64,000 nucleotides of DNA, taken from an uncultured Prevotellaceae bacterium. GTDB taxonomy: Bacteria; Bacteroidota; Bacteroidia; Bacteroidales; Bacteroidaceae. The position numbers were made by a program, and so were the translations under genes. The stretch covers positions 63,558 to 127,557 of the forward strand of contig CACYYG010000016.1 of the NCBI GenBank assembly GCA_902778535.1. The letters run 5' to 3'. The notes under the pieces are model-generated. The model did not search any database and was not told where the DNA came from. It was given only the letters and a program-made list of their open reading frames with translations. Below, in pieces: positions 17,018-26,202 of the stretch. The number at the start of each line of letters is the position of its first letter. Position 1 is the first letter of the stretch.

Positions 17018-20000
17018 ATGCTTATGAAAAAAAGATTTAGCCAAGTACTGCTGCTGCTTATCGCGCTAATGGCCCTGCCCGTGACGGCATGGGCCGACCG
17101 TGAGGTGAACCAGTTGCAGTTCGGAAAGCAAACCATCACGGTGGCTTCCGATGAAGTGATTACGTTCTATGACCCTTGGGGGACGGGGAACATTGTTGAC
17201 AACAACAACTACAATTCACAGTCGCTTACAGTATTTAAACCTGCTGTAGCAGGACAGTCGGTTCAGATTACGTTTGAAACTATCGACCTGAATCAATGGA
17301 GCGACAGCTACTTCCTTTATCTAAACCTATACGACGGAGTTGCCGATGCTGACGATTCCTTCCAATGGGCTACGTCGTCCAGCAATGTAACGTCTTCTTC
17401 AAATTTGAACAATCTTACCGGCACGCTTATTGCAGAAAAGATAAACAATGCAAACAAACCGTCTTTACCTGCTGTATATACGTCAGGAACCGGAGACGGA
17501 GCACTCTCGGTAGCTTTCATGCATCGCAATTCAAACACTTGCGCAGGATGGGTGGCCAAGGTGAAATGCGTCACCCTTGAGAACATGACCGTCACGGGTG
17601 CTGGCTCTAACTACAACGGCGTAGTGGCATCGCCCACCTCGAAACAAAATGTTGCACTGGCCAATGCCTACGTCACCGCCGAGGGCGTGATGAATCCCGA
17701 CCACGTGACAGGCATCTGGTTTGCTATGACGCAAAACGAGAGCGTGGTGGACCCCACGGCCTTGAAACTCTTCAAGGGCGACACACCCGTTGAAGCCGCT
17801 GTTTCGGCTGACGGCAACGGATATCTATTCACTCTGGACGAAGCCCTGGCCGACGGCACCACGACGTTCACCATCAAGGGCGACATACTCGGCACGGCAG
17901 CCGTGGGAGCCAAGGTGGAAGTAGCTGTCACGAAGGTGGCTACCACCGCACTGCCCGACGGCATCACACCGTTCACAGCTGGCACCAGCGTGGTGGTGGA
18001 GAACCCCGCCATCGTCATCATGACCGCTACGCCGCAGACGGTCACCGTCGGTGAAACGCCCCTGCAGTTCTACGACGAAGGTGGTATTGACGGAAGCATA
18101 CCAGGCACCGCCAGTGGTCAGGTGACATTCCTCTCTGGCGTGGAGGGTAAAAAAGTGATGGTCGATTTCTCTTCCATCACCATCAACAATGGAAGCATCT
18201 ATTACCAATCTATTGAAGTTTACAACGGACAAAGCACCAATGCAGCAGACTTGCTGAAGACTTTCCGCAGCGATGAAAGTGGACTTATACGCTCAACTGC
18301 CGACGATGGCTCGCTGACCGTTGTGCTTAAAGCTGCATCTCAGACCACCACTCTCGCAGGATGGGAAGCTCAAGTCAGCCTGTTCACCCCACAGCCAATG
18401 GACTTCGACGACCTCACCACAGCAGCCGCCTCTACCGAGACCGTCTGCGCCGGTGACGCGGACCAGGACATGCTGACCATCAACGTTAAGGCTGTGAACA
18501 CCGAGCCTGCCATGCAGGTGACAAAGATGGTGTTCAATGCTGGCGAAAACTATTCGAAAGCCACTGCCGCCGCGTTGTATTTCGGAACGACGAAAGTGGG
18601 CGAGGCTGCCATCGAAGCCGCCAGCTTCGAGATTACGCTGACCGCTCCGCAGGTGCTTGTGGAAGGCGACAATGTCTTCACCTTGAAGTACACCATCAGC
18701 GACGAGGTTCTCAATGGCGACAAGGTAAGCGCCCAGCTCGTTAGTGTCACGGCTCTTGTCAACAGCTCGGAAAAGACCGAAAGTGCCTCTTCGAGTGCTG
18801 TAGAACGCACGGTGAAGAATATCGTGCTCAACCATGCAGACCAGGGCACTGTGATAAAGACCGTCAACGGCTCACTTGCTTTCGAGACAAAGCCAAAGAA
18901 CGAGTATTCAACTACCTACGAGACGGGCACCGACGACCGCATCAACATCTTCATACCGAAGCATGAGGGCATGGTGTGCCAGATAGATTTCGAATCGTTC
19001 AAGATTTACTACTACAGTTACAACGTCTCTTCTTCTGCCAAGTTCAAGATTTATAACGGACAGGGCACCAGCGGTGAAGTGCTGTGGGAACCGACCGAGC
19101 AGAGCGACTACTCCAACGGTCCTGGCCGCATCGTCCGCTCAACCGCTGCCGACGGTTCGCTGACCGTCGTCTTCAATCCTAACCAGAGCTACAGCACCAA
19201 CGACGGTTGGAAGGCCACCGTCTCTGAGTATGAGTCGAAAGACATGGCCGTTACTGCTGTAGAGGCTACGCAAGCTTCAACTGCCGATGCCTCCATCGGT
19301 GCTTCCGACCAGGAGCTGCTCAACGTGAACGTGAAGACAGAGGGTAACCTGAACCCGCTCAGCATGAGTGCCCTGACGCTCAACCTGAAGGGCACTGAGG
19401 CCAACATCTCAAATGTCAGCGTATGGCAGGGTGAGACGAAGCTCGGCGAAGCATCTGCCGCTGCAGAAGTGAGCGTGACCTTCAGCGAAGCTTTAACACT
19501 CGCCGAGGGCGATAACACCTTCGTTGTGAAGGTTGACATAAAGAGCGACGCAGAGGAGAACAGCACCATCGATGCCAAGGTGGTCAGCATCACCGCAGGC
19601 TCGGCTATCGAAGCCACAAATGGCGATCCCGACGGAGCACGCACGCTGAAGAACCAGATTCTGTTGACTGCCAGCGACCACGGCACCATCAACTTAGGGT
19701 TGGGAGCCATGACAACAATCTACGACGACGGCGGTCCTGATGGCGACGGCGCCGACGGCGTGGAAGCTACCATCACCATTGCCCCCACAGGTGAGGCCGA
19801 GAGCATCAAACTCACCGACAAGGGCATCAACTTCTCTTACACTTCGTATGTCTATATCTACGAGGGCAGCGAGGTGAATGATGACAAGCTGCTCCTGACG
19901 CTCAACGGTTCGTCGGCTAAGTTCGACCCGCTCATCGTTGATGGTCCTGTCACCATCAAATATATCGGCAAGGGCAGCTATACCAAGCCCAACATCGCCA

Positions 20001-23000
20001 TCCAGGCCGAGGGCTACAAGAAGAGCGACGTGGTCATTACAGGCATCACAACCGAAGACATCAGCGTCAACGAGGTGCTCAAGGGCCAGACCGACGTGAA
20101 GATGCTACAGATTGCCGTTGAGGCCAAGGGCGAGCTGACTCCCGCCGTAATTACCGCCTTCGACATCGCTGGCACCGACGGTGATGCCGTCGAAGCCACC
20201 CACATCTACCAAACGGGCACCACTACCACCTTCTCGGCCAACGAGGAATTCAACGGTACTTATAGCATTACCAACAGCGGTACATACTACTTCTGGCTCA
20301 CTTACGACGTGAAGACCACGGCTACGGAAGGTCAGACCGCCTCGGCTACGCTCAACGCTATCACCGTGAACGGCGAAACCGTCGCCGTTACCGAACCTGT
20401 CACCGCCACCATCACCGTGGCAAGCGGCATGAGCGGCACTAAGATTGTTGGCACAGGCGGCGACTACGCCACCATCCAGGGTGCCGTCGATGCCATCGCA
20501 GCTCTTGGCATGGAAGGCCCCGTAACGCTGAAGATCAAGGCCGGTGAATATAATGAGAAAGTACGCGTACCTTATATTATGGGTATGGGTGCTGTAAACA
20601 CCCTCACCATCGAGAGTGAGAGCGGCCAGCGCGACGTGAAAATCTATCACAACAACTACACCACTGCCGGCTATAGCGCTGACCAGCATAAGAAGGACTA
20701 TGGTGTGGTGACGCTCTATCAGGCCAACTACGTGACGCTGAAGAACCTTGAAATCACAACCACCGACAAAGCCTATAAAGCCGTGGTGATGATTAAGGAC
20801 GAGAGCCGTCACGCCACTATCGACAACTGTTACCTGCATGCACCTATCTGCACAGCCAGCAGCGGTGAAGACGCTGTCTTGATAGGACATACCATCATCG
20901 ATGAAGAGAACAAGAACAACGACTACCTCACCGTGAGAAACTGCCTGTTGGAAGGCGGCAAGATGGGCGTGTCGATGGGTGGAACCAGCTATGTGCGCCT
21001 GCCAAAGGAAGTGGGTGGCATCATAGAGGGCAACACCTTCAAGAACAATGGCACGAAGGCCATCTATGTGATGGATGAGCTGGGCGTAAAGATTAAGAAC
21101 AACACGGTCATTATCGATGCCGATGCAGAGACAAAGATCAGTGTGGGTATTCTTGATATGCAGCTACGCGATGAGTATGCCGAGGCCACCGAGATTACGG
21201 GCAACACGTTCAACGTGGCGCCAAAGGCTTACTGCGCCGTGATGAACCTGCGCCAGCTGGAGGGCACGGCCAATGCTCCCGTGCTCATTGCCAACAACGT
21301 CATCAACTTGGTGTCGTTGAGTGCTTCATATTCGGCCTTCAAGTTCAACGGTGCCAACGTGAAAAACGTCAACGTGGCCAACAACACCTTCCGCATGACC
21401 GGCACCAACGGTGGTGCTGCCTTCTGGGCTTCATCGACACTGGCCGAAGGCTACGGCAACGTGAACGTAGTGAACAACATCATCCAGAACGAGACCGACG
21501 GCTATGCCGTCAACCTCTATAACGACGGCAACCTGGGCACCGACAAGTTCAACTTCCAGAACAACATCATCTACACGGCAGGCGGAACCTTCTTCCGCGC
21601 AGCATCGAGCACTACGGGCAACTTCGACGCTTTCGTCACGGCTACTGGTGCCACCGGCTGCGTGAACAAGCAGGTGACCTTCGCCAGCAACGACATCCTC
21701 ATGCCCGCCAACGACCTCGACGGCGACCTGCTCACGGCTCAGGCCCTCGACTACGTCACCACCGACGTGACGGGCAAGGCTCGTCCTGCAACAGGTATCT
21801 CCATTGGTGCCTACGAATATGATGCTACCGATGCTGTGCCCGTCATGGCCGAAGGCTATCCCACCGTCAGCGTCTCTGGCACTGAGACATCGATGGACGC
21901 AACCATCAGCATCAAGGCTAACGCCATGGGCCGTGCTTTCCTCATCGTGAAGGAACAGGGTGAGGCCGCTCCAACCGTTGACGAGGTTGTGGCTTCCACC
22001 ACGAAGACCACCATCCAGGCCGACACCGAAGCTTCGCTAAGCTGGAGCAACCTGCAGGAGAGCACTACCTACGTAGCCTATATCGTGCTGCAAAGCGTAC
22101 GCGGCACCAGCGGCGAACTGACGACCAAGGAGTTTGCCACCAGCGAGCAGCCCGTAGAGCTGATGGCCGTCTGCACCGACCCCGTCACCACCATCGACAG
22201 CGGAAGCGAGGCCGTGCTGAAGGTGATGGTGGCCAGCGGAAAGGCTCCGTTCACCATTTCCTGGATGGACCAGAAGCACAACACCGTGGGCGAGAGCTTC
22301 GAAAGCACACTGCTGGGCGAGGACATCACCATGACCATCGTGCCCGACCGCTCGGCCGACTACATCGTCACCGTGACGGATGCTCAGAACAAGGTTGACA
22401 CCGATACCTGCCGCATCGTACTCAAGGGCGAGGCCATGGTGGCCGACTTCGAATACCTCTATCTGCAGAACGACAGCTACTGGGCCGGACCCGACTGGAA
22501 GGGCACGCAGGAGGAAAGCCTCTACGGACCCATCGAATTCCAAGGCTCATTCGTCAGCGGCTCCTACAAATTCGCCAACAACAACATTCCCGACTACCCT
22601 TCGTGGAACGCATTCGCTTATGCCAACAAACAGGCCAACACCTACTATGACCTGATGGAGGATATGTGCAACAGTACTGTAGGCGGGGCATACAAGGGCG
22701 ACAACTACGCCGTATTCTTCGACCCCACGGGTTTCGCTCCTGCCACCGTCACCGTACTCAACAACCCTGACGGGCAGGTCATCCCGGGCTTCTACATCAC
22801 CAACGCTGCCTATACCGTGAACGCCATACTCAACGGCGACGGAAACTTCAACCACGGAGAGACCGACGGACAGGGCAACACCATCTACGACAACGAGGGT
22901 AACGTCGTGGGACAGGTGGAGTTCCACAAGGGCGACTTCCTGAAGCTCACCATCAGCGCCGACAACGACGAGGAGCTGGAGTTCATGCTGGCTGACTACA

Positions 23001-23719
23001 CCTCGGACAATGAGGACGACTGGTACTACGTCAGCGACTGGCAATATGTTGACCTGAGCAGCCTCGGCACGGTGAAGGAGCTGGAGTTCAAGCTCACCTC
23101 CTCACGCCGAAACACTTATGGCTACACCACGCCGCTCTATTTCTGCATGGACGACTTCGGCGCATCGGCACCTGTCGCCGTGACTGTCAGCGACCTGGGC
23201 TATGCCACCTTCAGCTGGCCCCACGACCTCGACTTCACCAACAGCGGCGTCCAGGCTTTCATTGCCACTGACGTAACCGACATGGTGATGCTGCAGGAGG
23301 TGAAGACCGTGCCCGCAGGAACAGGCGTGGTACTGAAGGGCGATGCCGGCACCTACCACCCGGAGGTCATCAGCCAAGCCACCGACGACGTAACCGCCAA
23401 CCTGCTCACCGGCACCGCCACGGCTCCTTACACCGTGCAAGGCAACAACACCTATGTGCTCTCAAAGTACAGCGACGGTACACCGGGCTTCCGCCTTGCT
23501 GCCGAAGGACTCGAGATTCCTCAGTACAAAGCCTACATCACCTTGGACAACGGTCAGGCCCGTCCTTTCTTCGCCTTTGCCAACGGCACTGTCACGGGTA
23601 TTGACACGATGACAGTGGCAACCGTCGACAAGGAAGTGTACGACCTCTCAGGTCGTCGCGTACAGAAACCCGCACGTGGCCTTTACATCAAGGATGGCAA
23701 AAAGGTGGTAATAAAATAA
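17018..23719 (+). CDS. Giant multidomain surface protein, first gene of the B12 operon (beta-helix, DUF4465, T9SS-type tail)
   Basis: A 2233-residue secreted protein. A signal peptide ends near AWA (residue 26). Residues 30-1120 alternate CUB-like beta-sandwiches (each opening with a YDDGG or FYDEGG motif) and short Ig-like segments (motif ASTADASIGASDQ and relatives). About 1150-1510 is a right-handed parallel beta-helix with repeated N-N-x-I/V turns. Fibronectin/Ig-like modules follow (1520-1780), then a DUF4465-type domain (about 1800-2020, ending YFCMDDFGA), and a tail with VYDLSGRRV and GLYIKDGKKVVIK that resembles type A sorting signals of the type IX secretion system. Position behind a B12 riboswitch points to corrinoid capture, but no binding function is proven by sequence. 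Tandem in-frame ATGs at 17018 and 17024 are both possible starts. Confidence 0.85.
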   Translation: MLMKKRFSQVLLLLIALMALPVTAWADREVNQLQFGKQTITVASDEVITFYDPWGTGNIVDNNNYNSQSLTVFKPAVAGQSVQITFETIDLNQWSDSYFLYLNLYDGVADADDSFQWATSSSNVTSSSNLNNLTGTLIAEKINNANKPSLPAVYTSGTGDGALSVAFMHRNSNTCAGWVAKVKCVTLENMTVTGAGSNYNGVVASPTSKQNVALANAYVTAEGVMNPDHVTGIWFAMTQNESVVDPTALKLFKGDTPVEAAVSADGNGYLFTLDEALADGTTTFTIKGDILGTAAVGAKVEVAVTKVATTALPDGITPFTAGTSVVVENPAIVIMTATPQTVTVGETPLQFYDEGGIDGSIPGTASGQVTFLSGVEGKKVMVDFSSITINNGSIYYQSIEVYNGQSTNAADLLKTFRSDESGLIRSTADDGSLTVVLKAASQTTTLAGWEAQVSLFTPQPMDFDDLTTAAASTETVCAGDADQDMLTINVKAVNTEPAMQVTKMVFNAGENYSKATAAALYFGTTKVGEAAIEAASFEITLTAPQVLVEGDNVFTLKYTISDEVLNGDKVSAQLVSVTALVNSSEKTESASSSAVERTVKNIVLNHADQGTVIKTVNGSLAFETKPKNEYSTTYETGTDDRINIFIPKHEGMVCQIDFESFKIYYYSYNVSSSAKFKIYNGQGTSGEVLWEPTEQSDYSNGPGRIVRSTAADGSLTVVFNPNQSYSTNDGWKATVSEYESKDMAVTAVEATQASTADASIGASDQELLNVNVKTEGNLNPLSMSALTLNLKGTEANISNVSVWQGETKLGEASAAAEVSVTFSEALTLAEGDNTFVVKVDIKSDAEENSTIDAKVVSITAGSAIEATNGDPDGARTLKNQILLTASDHGTINLGLGAMTTIYDDGGPDGDGADGVEATITIAPTGEAESIKLTDKGINFSYTSYVYIYEGSEVNDDKLLLTLNGSSAKFDPLIVDGPVTIKYIGKGSYTKPNIAIQAEGYKKSDVVITGITTEDISVNEVLKGQTDVKMLQIAVEAKGELTPAVITAFDIAGTDGDAVEATHIYQTGTTTTFSANEEFNGTYSITNSGTYYFWLTYDVKTTATEGQTASATLNAITVNGETVAVTEPVTATITVASGMSGTKIVGTGGDYATIQGAVDAIAALGMEGPVTLKIKAGEYNEKVRVPYIMGMGAVNTLTIESESGQRDVKIYHNNYTTAGYSADQHKKDYGVVTLYQANYVTLKNLEITTTDKAYKAVVMIKDESRHATIDNCYLHAPICTASSGEDAVLIGHTIIDEENKNNDYLTVRNCLLEGGKMGVSMGGTSYVRLPKEVGGIIEGNTFKNNGTKAIYVMDELGVKIKNNTVIIDADAETKISVGILDMQLRDEYAEATEITGNTFNVAPKAYCAVMNLRQLEGTANAPVLIANNVINLVSLSASYSAFKFNGANVKNVNVANNTFRMTGTNGGAAFWASSTLAEGYGNVNVVNNIIQNETDGYAVNLYNDGNLGTDKFNFQNNIIYTAGGTFFRAASSTTGNFDAFVTATGATGCVNKQVTFASNDILMPANDLDGDLLTAQALDYVTTDVTGKARPATGISIGAYEYDATDAVPVMAEGYPTVSVSGTETSMDATISIKANAMGRAFLIVKEQGEAAPTVDEVVASTTKTTIQADTEASLSWSNLQESTTYVAYIVLQSVRGTSGELTTKEFATSEQPVELMAVCTDPVTTIDSGSEAVLKVMVASGKAPFTISWMDQKHNTVGESFESTLLGEDITMTIVPDRSADYIVTVTDAQNKVDTDTCRIVLKGEAMVADFEYLYLQNDSYWAGPDWKGTQEESLYGPIEFQGSFVSGSYKFANNNIPDYPSWNAFAYANKQANTYYDLMEDMCNSTVGGAYKGDNYAVFFDPTGFAPATVTVLNNPDGQVIPGFYITNAAYTVNAILNGDGNFNHGETDGQGNTIYDNEGNVVGQVEFHKGDFLKLTISADNDEELEFMLADYTSDNEDDWYYVSDWQYVDLSSLGTVKELEFKLTSSRRNTYGYTTPLYFCMDDFGASAPVAVTVSDLGYATFSWPHDLDFTNSGVQAFIATDVTDMVMLQEVKTVPAGTGVVLKGDAGTYHPEVISQATDDVTANLLTGTATAPYTVQGNNTYVLSKYSDGTPGFRLAAEGLEIPQYKAYITLDNGQARPFFAFANGTVTGIDTMTVATVDKEVYDLSGRRVQKPARGLYIKDGKKVVIK

Positions 23720-23727
23720 CGGTTCCA

Positions 23728-23948
23728 CAAGATTCTGTGTGGGGATAAGTGTAGAGTATGCGTGTAATAACTGACTCGATGAACAATCATTTCAGGACGC
23801 ACGCGAGAAAAGTTAAAACCACGCCATTGTCTGATAAAACAATGACAGTGTCTGTTAAAACACTGACAGTGTCTGATAAAACAATGACATTGTTTTAAGA
23901 AATGTGTCAATGGTCGCAGTTTTTTCCTGCACCCCACACAAAATCTTG
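23728..23948. repeat. 17-bp inverted repeat enclosing array B
   Basis: CAAGATTCTGTGTGGGG at 23728-23744 and its reverse complement with one mismatch at 23932-23948 lie on both sides of the 21-bp array. Together they could fold into one long stem in RNA, or mark the ends of a small non-coding element. This fills most of the 264-bp gap between the giant gene and the 66-residue gene. Confidence 0.65.
23812..23898. repeat. Intergenic array B: four 21-bp units
   Basis: Four abutting units of exactly 21 bp, each starting AAAAC and holding a dyad such as ACAATGACATTGT or ACACTGACAGTGT, joined by CTGAT or CTGTT linkers, and entered by GTTAAAAC. Confidence 0.85.
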
Positions 23949-23983
23949 CAGAACCAAAATAATAAGTCAAAAAAACCGTTATT

Positions 23984-24184
23984 ATGATGACAAAGAAACA
24001 ATATACAGCACCTATGACCACAGTCGTTGACATTCATGTCGACAGTTTGCTGACAGATGCGAGTAAGAATGGCCTCCCCATCGACAAGGAAAACGAGGAA
24101 GAGCCGGTGTACGACTCCACCGACGTCTATTCTCGCCGCCGCAGAAATACCTGGGATGATGAAGAGGAGGATTACGACTTTTAG
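23984..24184 (+). CDS. Small hypothetical protein in the B12 operon
   Basis: A 66-residue product without signal peptide or membrane segment. It has a Thr/Val-rich N-terminal half (YTAPMTTVVDIHVDS), an RRRR patch near residue 51, and an acidic end (DDEEEDYDF). Small proteins with a similar KKxYxAPxTTVV opening are frequent in Prevotella, function unknown to me. Its stop codon lies 3 nt before the start of the receptor gene in the same frame, so translation of the two is probably coupled. Two ATGs in tandem open it. Confidence 0.65.
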   Translation: MMTKKQYTAPMTTVVDIHVDSLLTDASKNGLPIDKENEEEPVYDSTDVYSRRRRNTWDDEEEDYDF

Positions 24185-24187
24185 ACA

Positions 24188-26188
24188 TTGAAGCACTTTA
24201 GGCTATCTATTATCTCCGCACTGCTTTGTGTCGCCGCACCGTCGGTGGCACAAAGCAGCTTGGATTCTCTACAGCAGATGGGCGAGGTGGAGGTGTATGG
24301 CAAACGCCCCATCGCCACTTCGCAGACGCTGCGTGGGGCCGACCTGCGTGCACTTTCCACCACGTCGGTGGCCGATGCCCTGAAATACTTTGCCGGCGCG
24401 CAGATGAAGGACTACGGCGGGCTGGGCGGCCTGAAGACCATCAACGTGCGCTCGATGGGCGCCCAGCACGTGGGCATCTACATCGACGGCATCCGCATCA
24501 CCAATGCCCAGAACGGTACCGTCGACCTCGGCAAATTCTCGATGTCGTCGATGGAGAGCATCTCGCTCTACAACGCCAACAAGCTCGACAACTGTCAGTC
24601 GGCCTCGGAATATGCCTCGGGTGCCACCGTCTATCTCACCACCCGCCGCCCCACCTGCGACTCCTTGTCCGTTCAGCTGCGGCGAGCCTCATTCACTACC
24701 TTCATGGCGAAAGCCAATGCGCAGTTCAAGTGGAAGGGCTGGAGTGGTTTTGTCGACGGTGAGTGGACCGATTCACGCGGCGACTATCCTTTCCGCTATC
24801 ACTCGGAGTATGAGGACACCGTTGGCCATCGTGCCAACAGCGATATCCGCTATGGGCGCATTGAGGGTGCGCTGTTCCATGGCGGCTTCTCTTCACACCT
24901 CTATTATTATGAGTCAGAGCGTGGCTGTCCTGGTGGCATCGTCCGTCGGCTCAGCGACAAGTACATCAATGTGGGCCGTGAGTGGGACCGCGATTTCTTC
25001 GTGCAGGCCTCCTACCAGCAGGAGTTTCTTCACCACCATCGCATCAAGGTGAACGCGAAGTATACCAACGAGTACCTGCGCTACTGCACCGACTATCCCG
25101 AGAACCAGAACACGGCCCGCGTCAACAACCACTACCGCCAGGAGGATGGCTACGGAGCCCTTTGCTACGGCTATCGCCCTTGGTCATGGCTGTCGCTGTC
25201 GACCAGCTATGATGTGCGCTACAGCAAGCTTCGGGCTGACCTGAAGCGTTTCGACAATGTGTTCCGCCTGGACCAGAAGGAGGTGGTGGCCGCACAGATG
25301 AACTACCACAACATCCAGGCCGCCGCGTCGATACTGCATCAGCACTACCACGACTTCACGTTCGTGCATGCCGGTGCCGCCGACCCGCTGGACCGCTGGA
25401 CGCCAGCCGTCTCGCTGGCATATACCATTGCCCCTGGGGTGCGTAACTCACTGACGCTACGCGCCTGGTACAAGAAGATTTTCCGCGCCCCCACGCTCAA
25501 CGACCTCTACTACACACAGGTGGGCAACCGCAACCTCAAACCCGAATACACCAAGCAGTGGAACATCGGTGCCGAGTGGCATTACACCAAATCCCTGGTT
25601 CCAAGCTCCCATTCGCAGGTATCCCTGAGCCTTCAGGCCGACGCCTATCAGAACAAGATTGAGAATCGCATTGTTTGTCTGCCCATGAAGGGCACTTATA
25701 CGTGGACGATGATGAACTATGGCTACACTTTCTGCCGGGGCCTGAATGCCACGGGCAACGTGCGCTATGACACTGGCAACTGGCACTTCTCCCTGCTCAC
25801 CTCACTGACATGGCAGCGCGACCTCAACCGCACCGACCCCAATGACGAGGATACCTACGACAAGCCCATCTGCTACTCACCGAAGCTGTCCTACACCCTC
25901 ACGGCCATCGCTGCTTGGAAGGATGTGTCGCTCACCCTCTCACACATGCACGTTGGCGAGCGCATGTGGAGCTATGCCGACCCTCAGGACATTCTCAAGC
26001 CGTACAACAACGTCGACATGAAATTGTCCGTTTCCGACTTCATGTCTCACGCCTCCCATCTCTCGCCGTTTGCTTCCGTTGGTCTGTGTTTGGAGGTGCT
26101 CGACCTGTTTGACGAGCAATACGAGCACATCCCTCGCTATCCCATGCCGGGCCGCAACTACCGACTGACGCTTACTTTAGGAATATAA
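24188..26188 (+). CDS. btuB: TonB-dependent cobalamin receptor, BtuB-like
   Basis: A 666-residue outer-membrane receptor: signal peptide (MKHFRLSIISALLCVAAPSVAQ), a likely TonB box around residues 31-36 (GEVEVYG), a plug domain with LGGLKTINVRSMGAQHVGIY, then a 22-strand barrel with a typical C-terminal end (YRLTLTLGI). The size fits BtuB and is much smaller than SusC proteins; riboswitch control and the BtuG, BtuF and BtuC neighbours support cobalamin as substrate. The start is a TTG at 24188: it gives a complete signal peptide, no ATG is available upstream in frame after the stop at 24182-24184, and a GAGGAGG sequence lies about 18 nt before it. Confidence 0.9.
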   Translation: MKHFRLSIISALLCVAAPSVAQSSLDSLQQMGEVEVYGKRPIATSQTLRGADLRALSTTSVADALKYFAGAQMKDYGGLGGLKTINVRSMGAQHVGIYIDGIRITNAQNGTVDLGKFSMSSMESISLYNANKLDNCQSASEYASGATVYLTTRRPTCDSLSVQLRRASFTTFMAKANAQFKWKGWSGFVDGEWTDSRGDYPFRYHSEYEDTVGHRANSDIRYGRIEGALFHGGFSSHLYYYESERGCPGGIVRRLSDKYINVGREWDRDFFVQASYQQEFLHHHRIKVNAKYTNEYLRYCTDYPENQNTARVNNHYRQEDGYGALCYGYRPWSWLSLSTSYDVRYSKLRADLKRFDNVFRLDQKEVVAAQMNYHNIQAAASILHQHYHDFTFVHAGAADPLDRWTPAVSLAYTIAPGVRNSLTLRAWYKKIFRAPTLNDLYYTQVGNRNLKPEYTKQWNIGAEWHYTKSLVPSSHSQVSLSLQADAYQNKIENRIVCLPMKGTYTWTMMNYGYTFCRGLNATGNVRYDTGNWHFSLLTSLTWQRDLNRTDPNDEDTYDKPICYSPKLSYTLTAIAAWKDVSLTLSHMHVGERMWSYADPQDILKPYNNVDMKLSVSDFMSHASHLSPFASVGLCLEVLDLFDEQYEHIPRYPMPGRNYRLTLTLGI

Positions 26189-26202
26189 CACCATTATACA
26201 AT

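Noticed and set aside
23812-23898. 21-bp arrays as plasmid-type iterons or a replication origin
   Set aside because: There is no Rep gene or DnaA-box cluster nearby and several arrays occur along chromosomal housekeeping genes.
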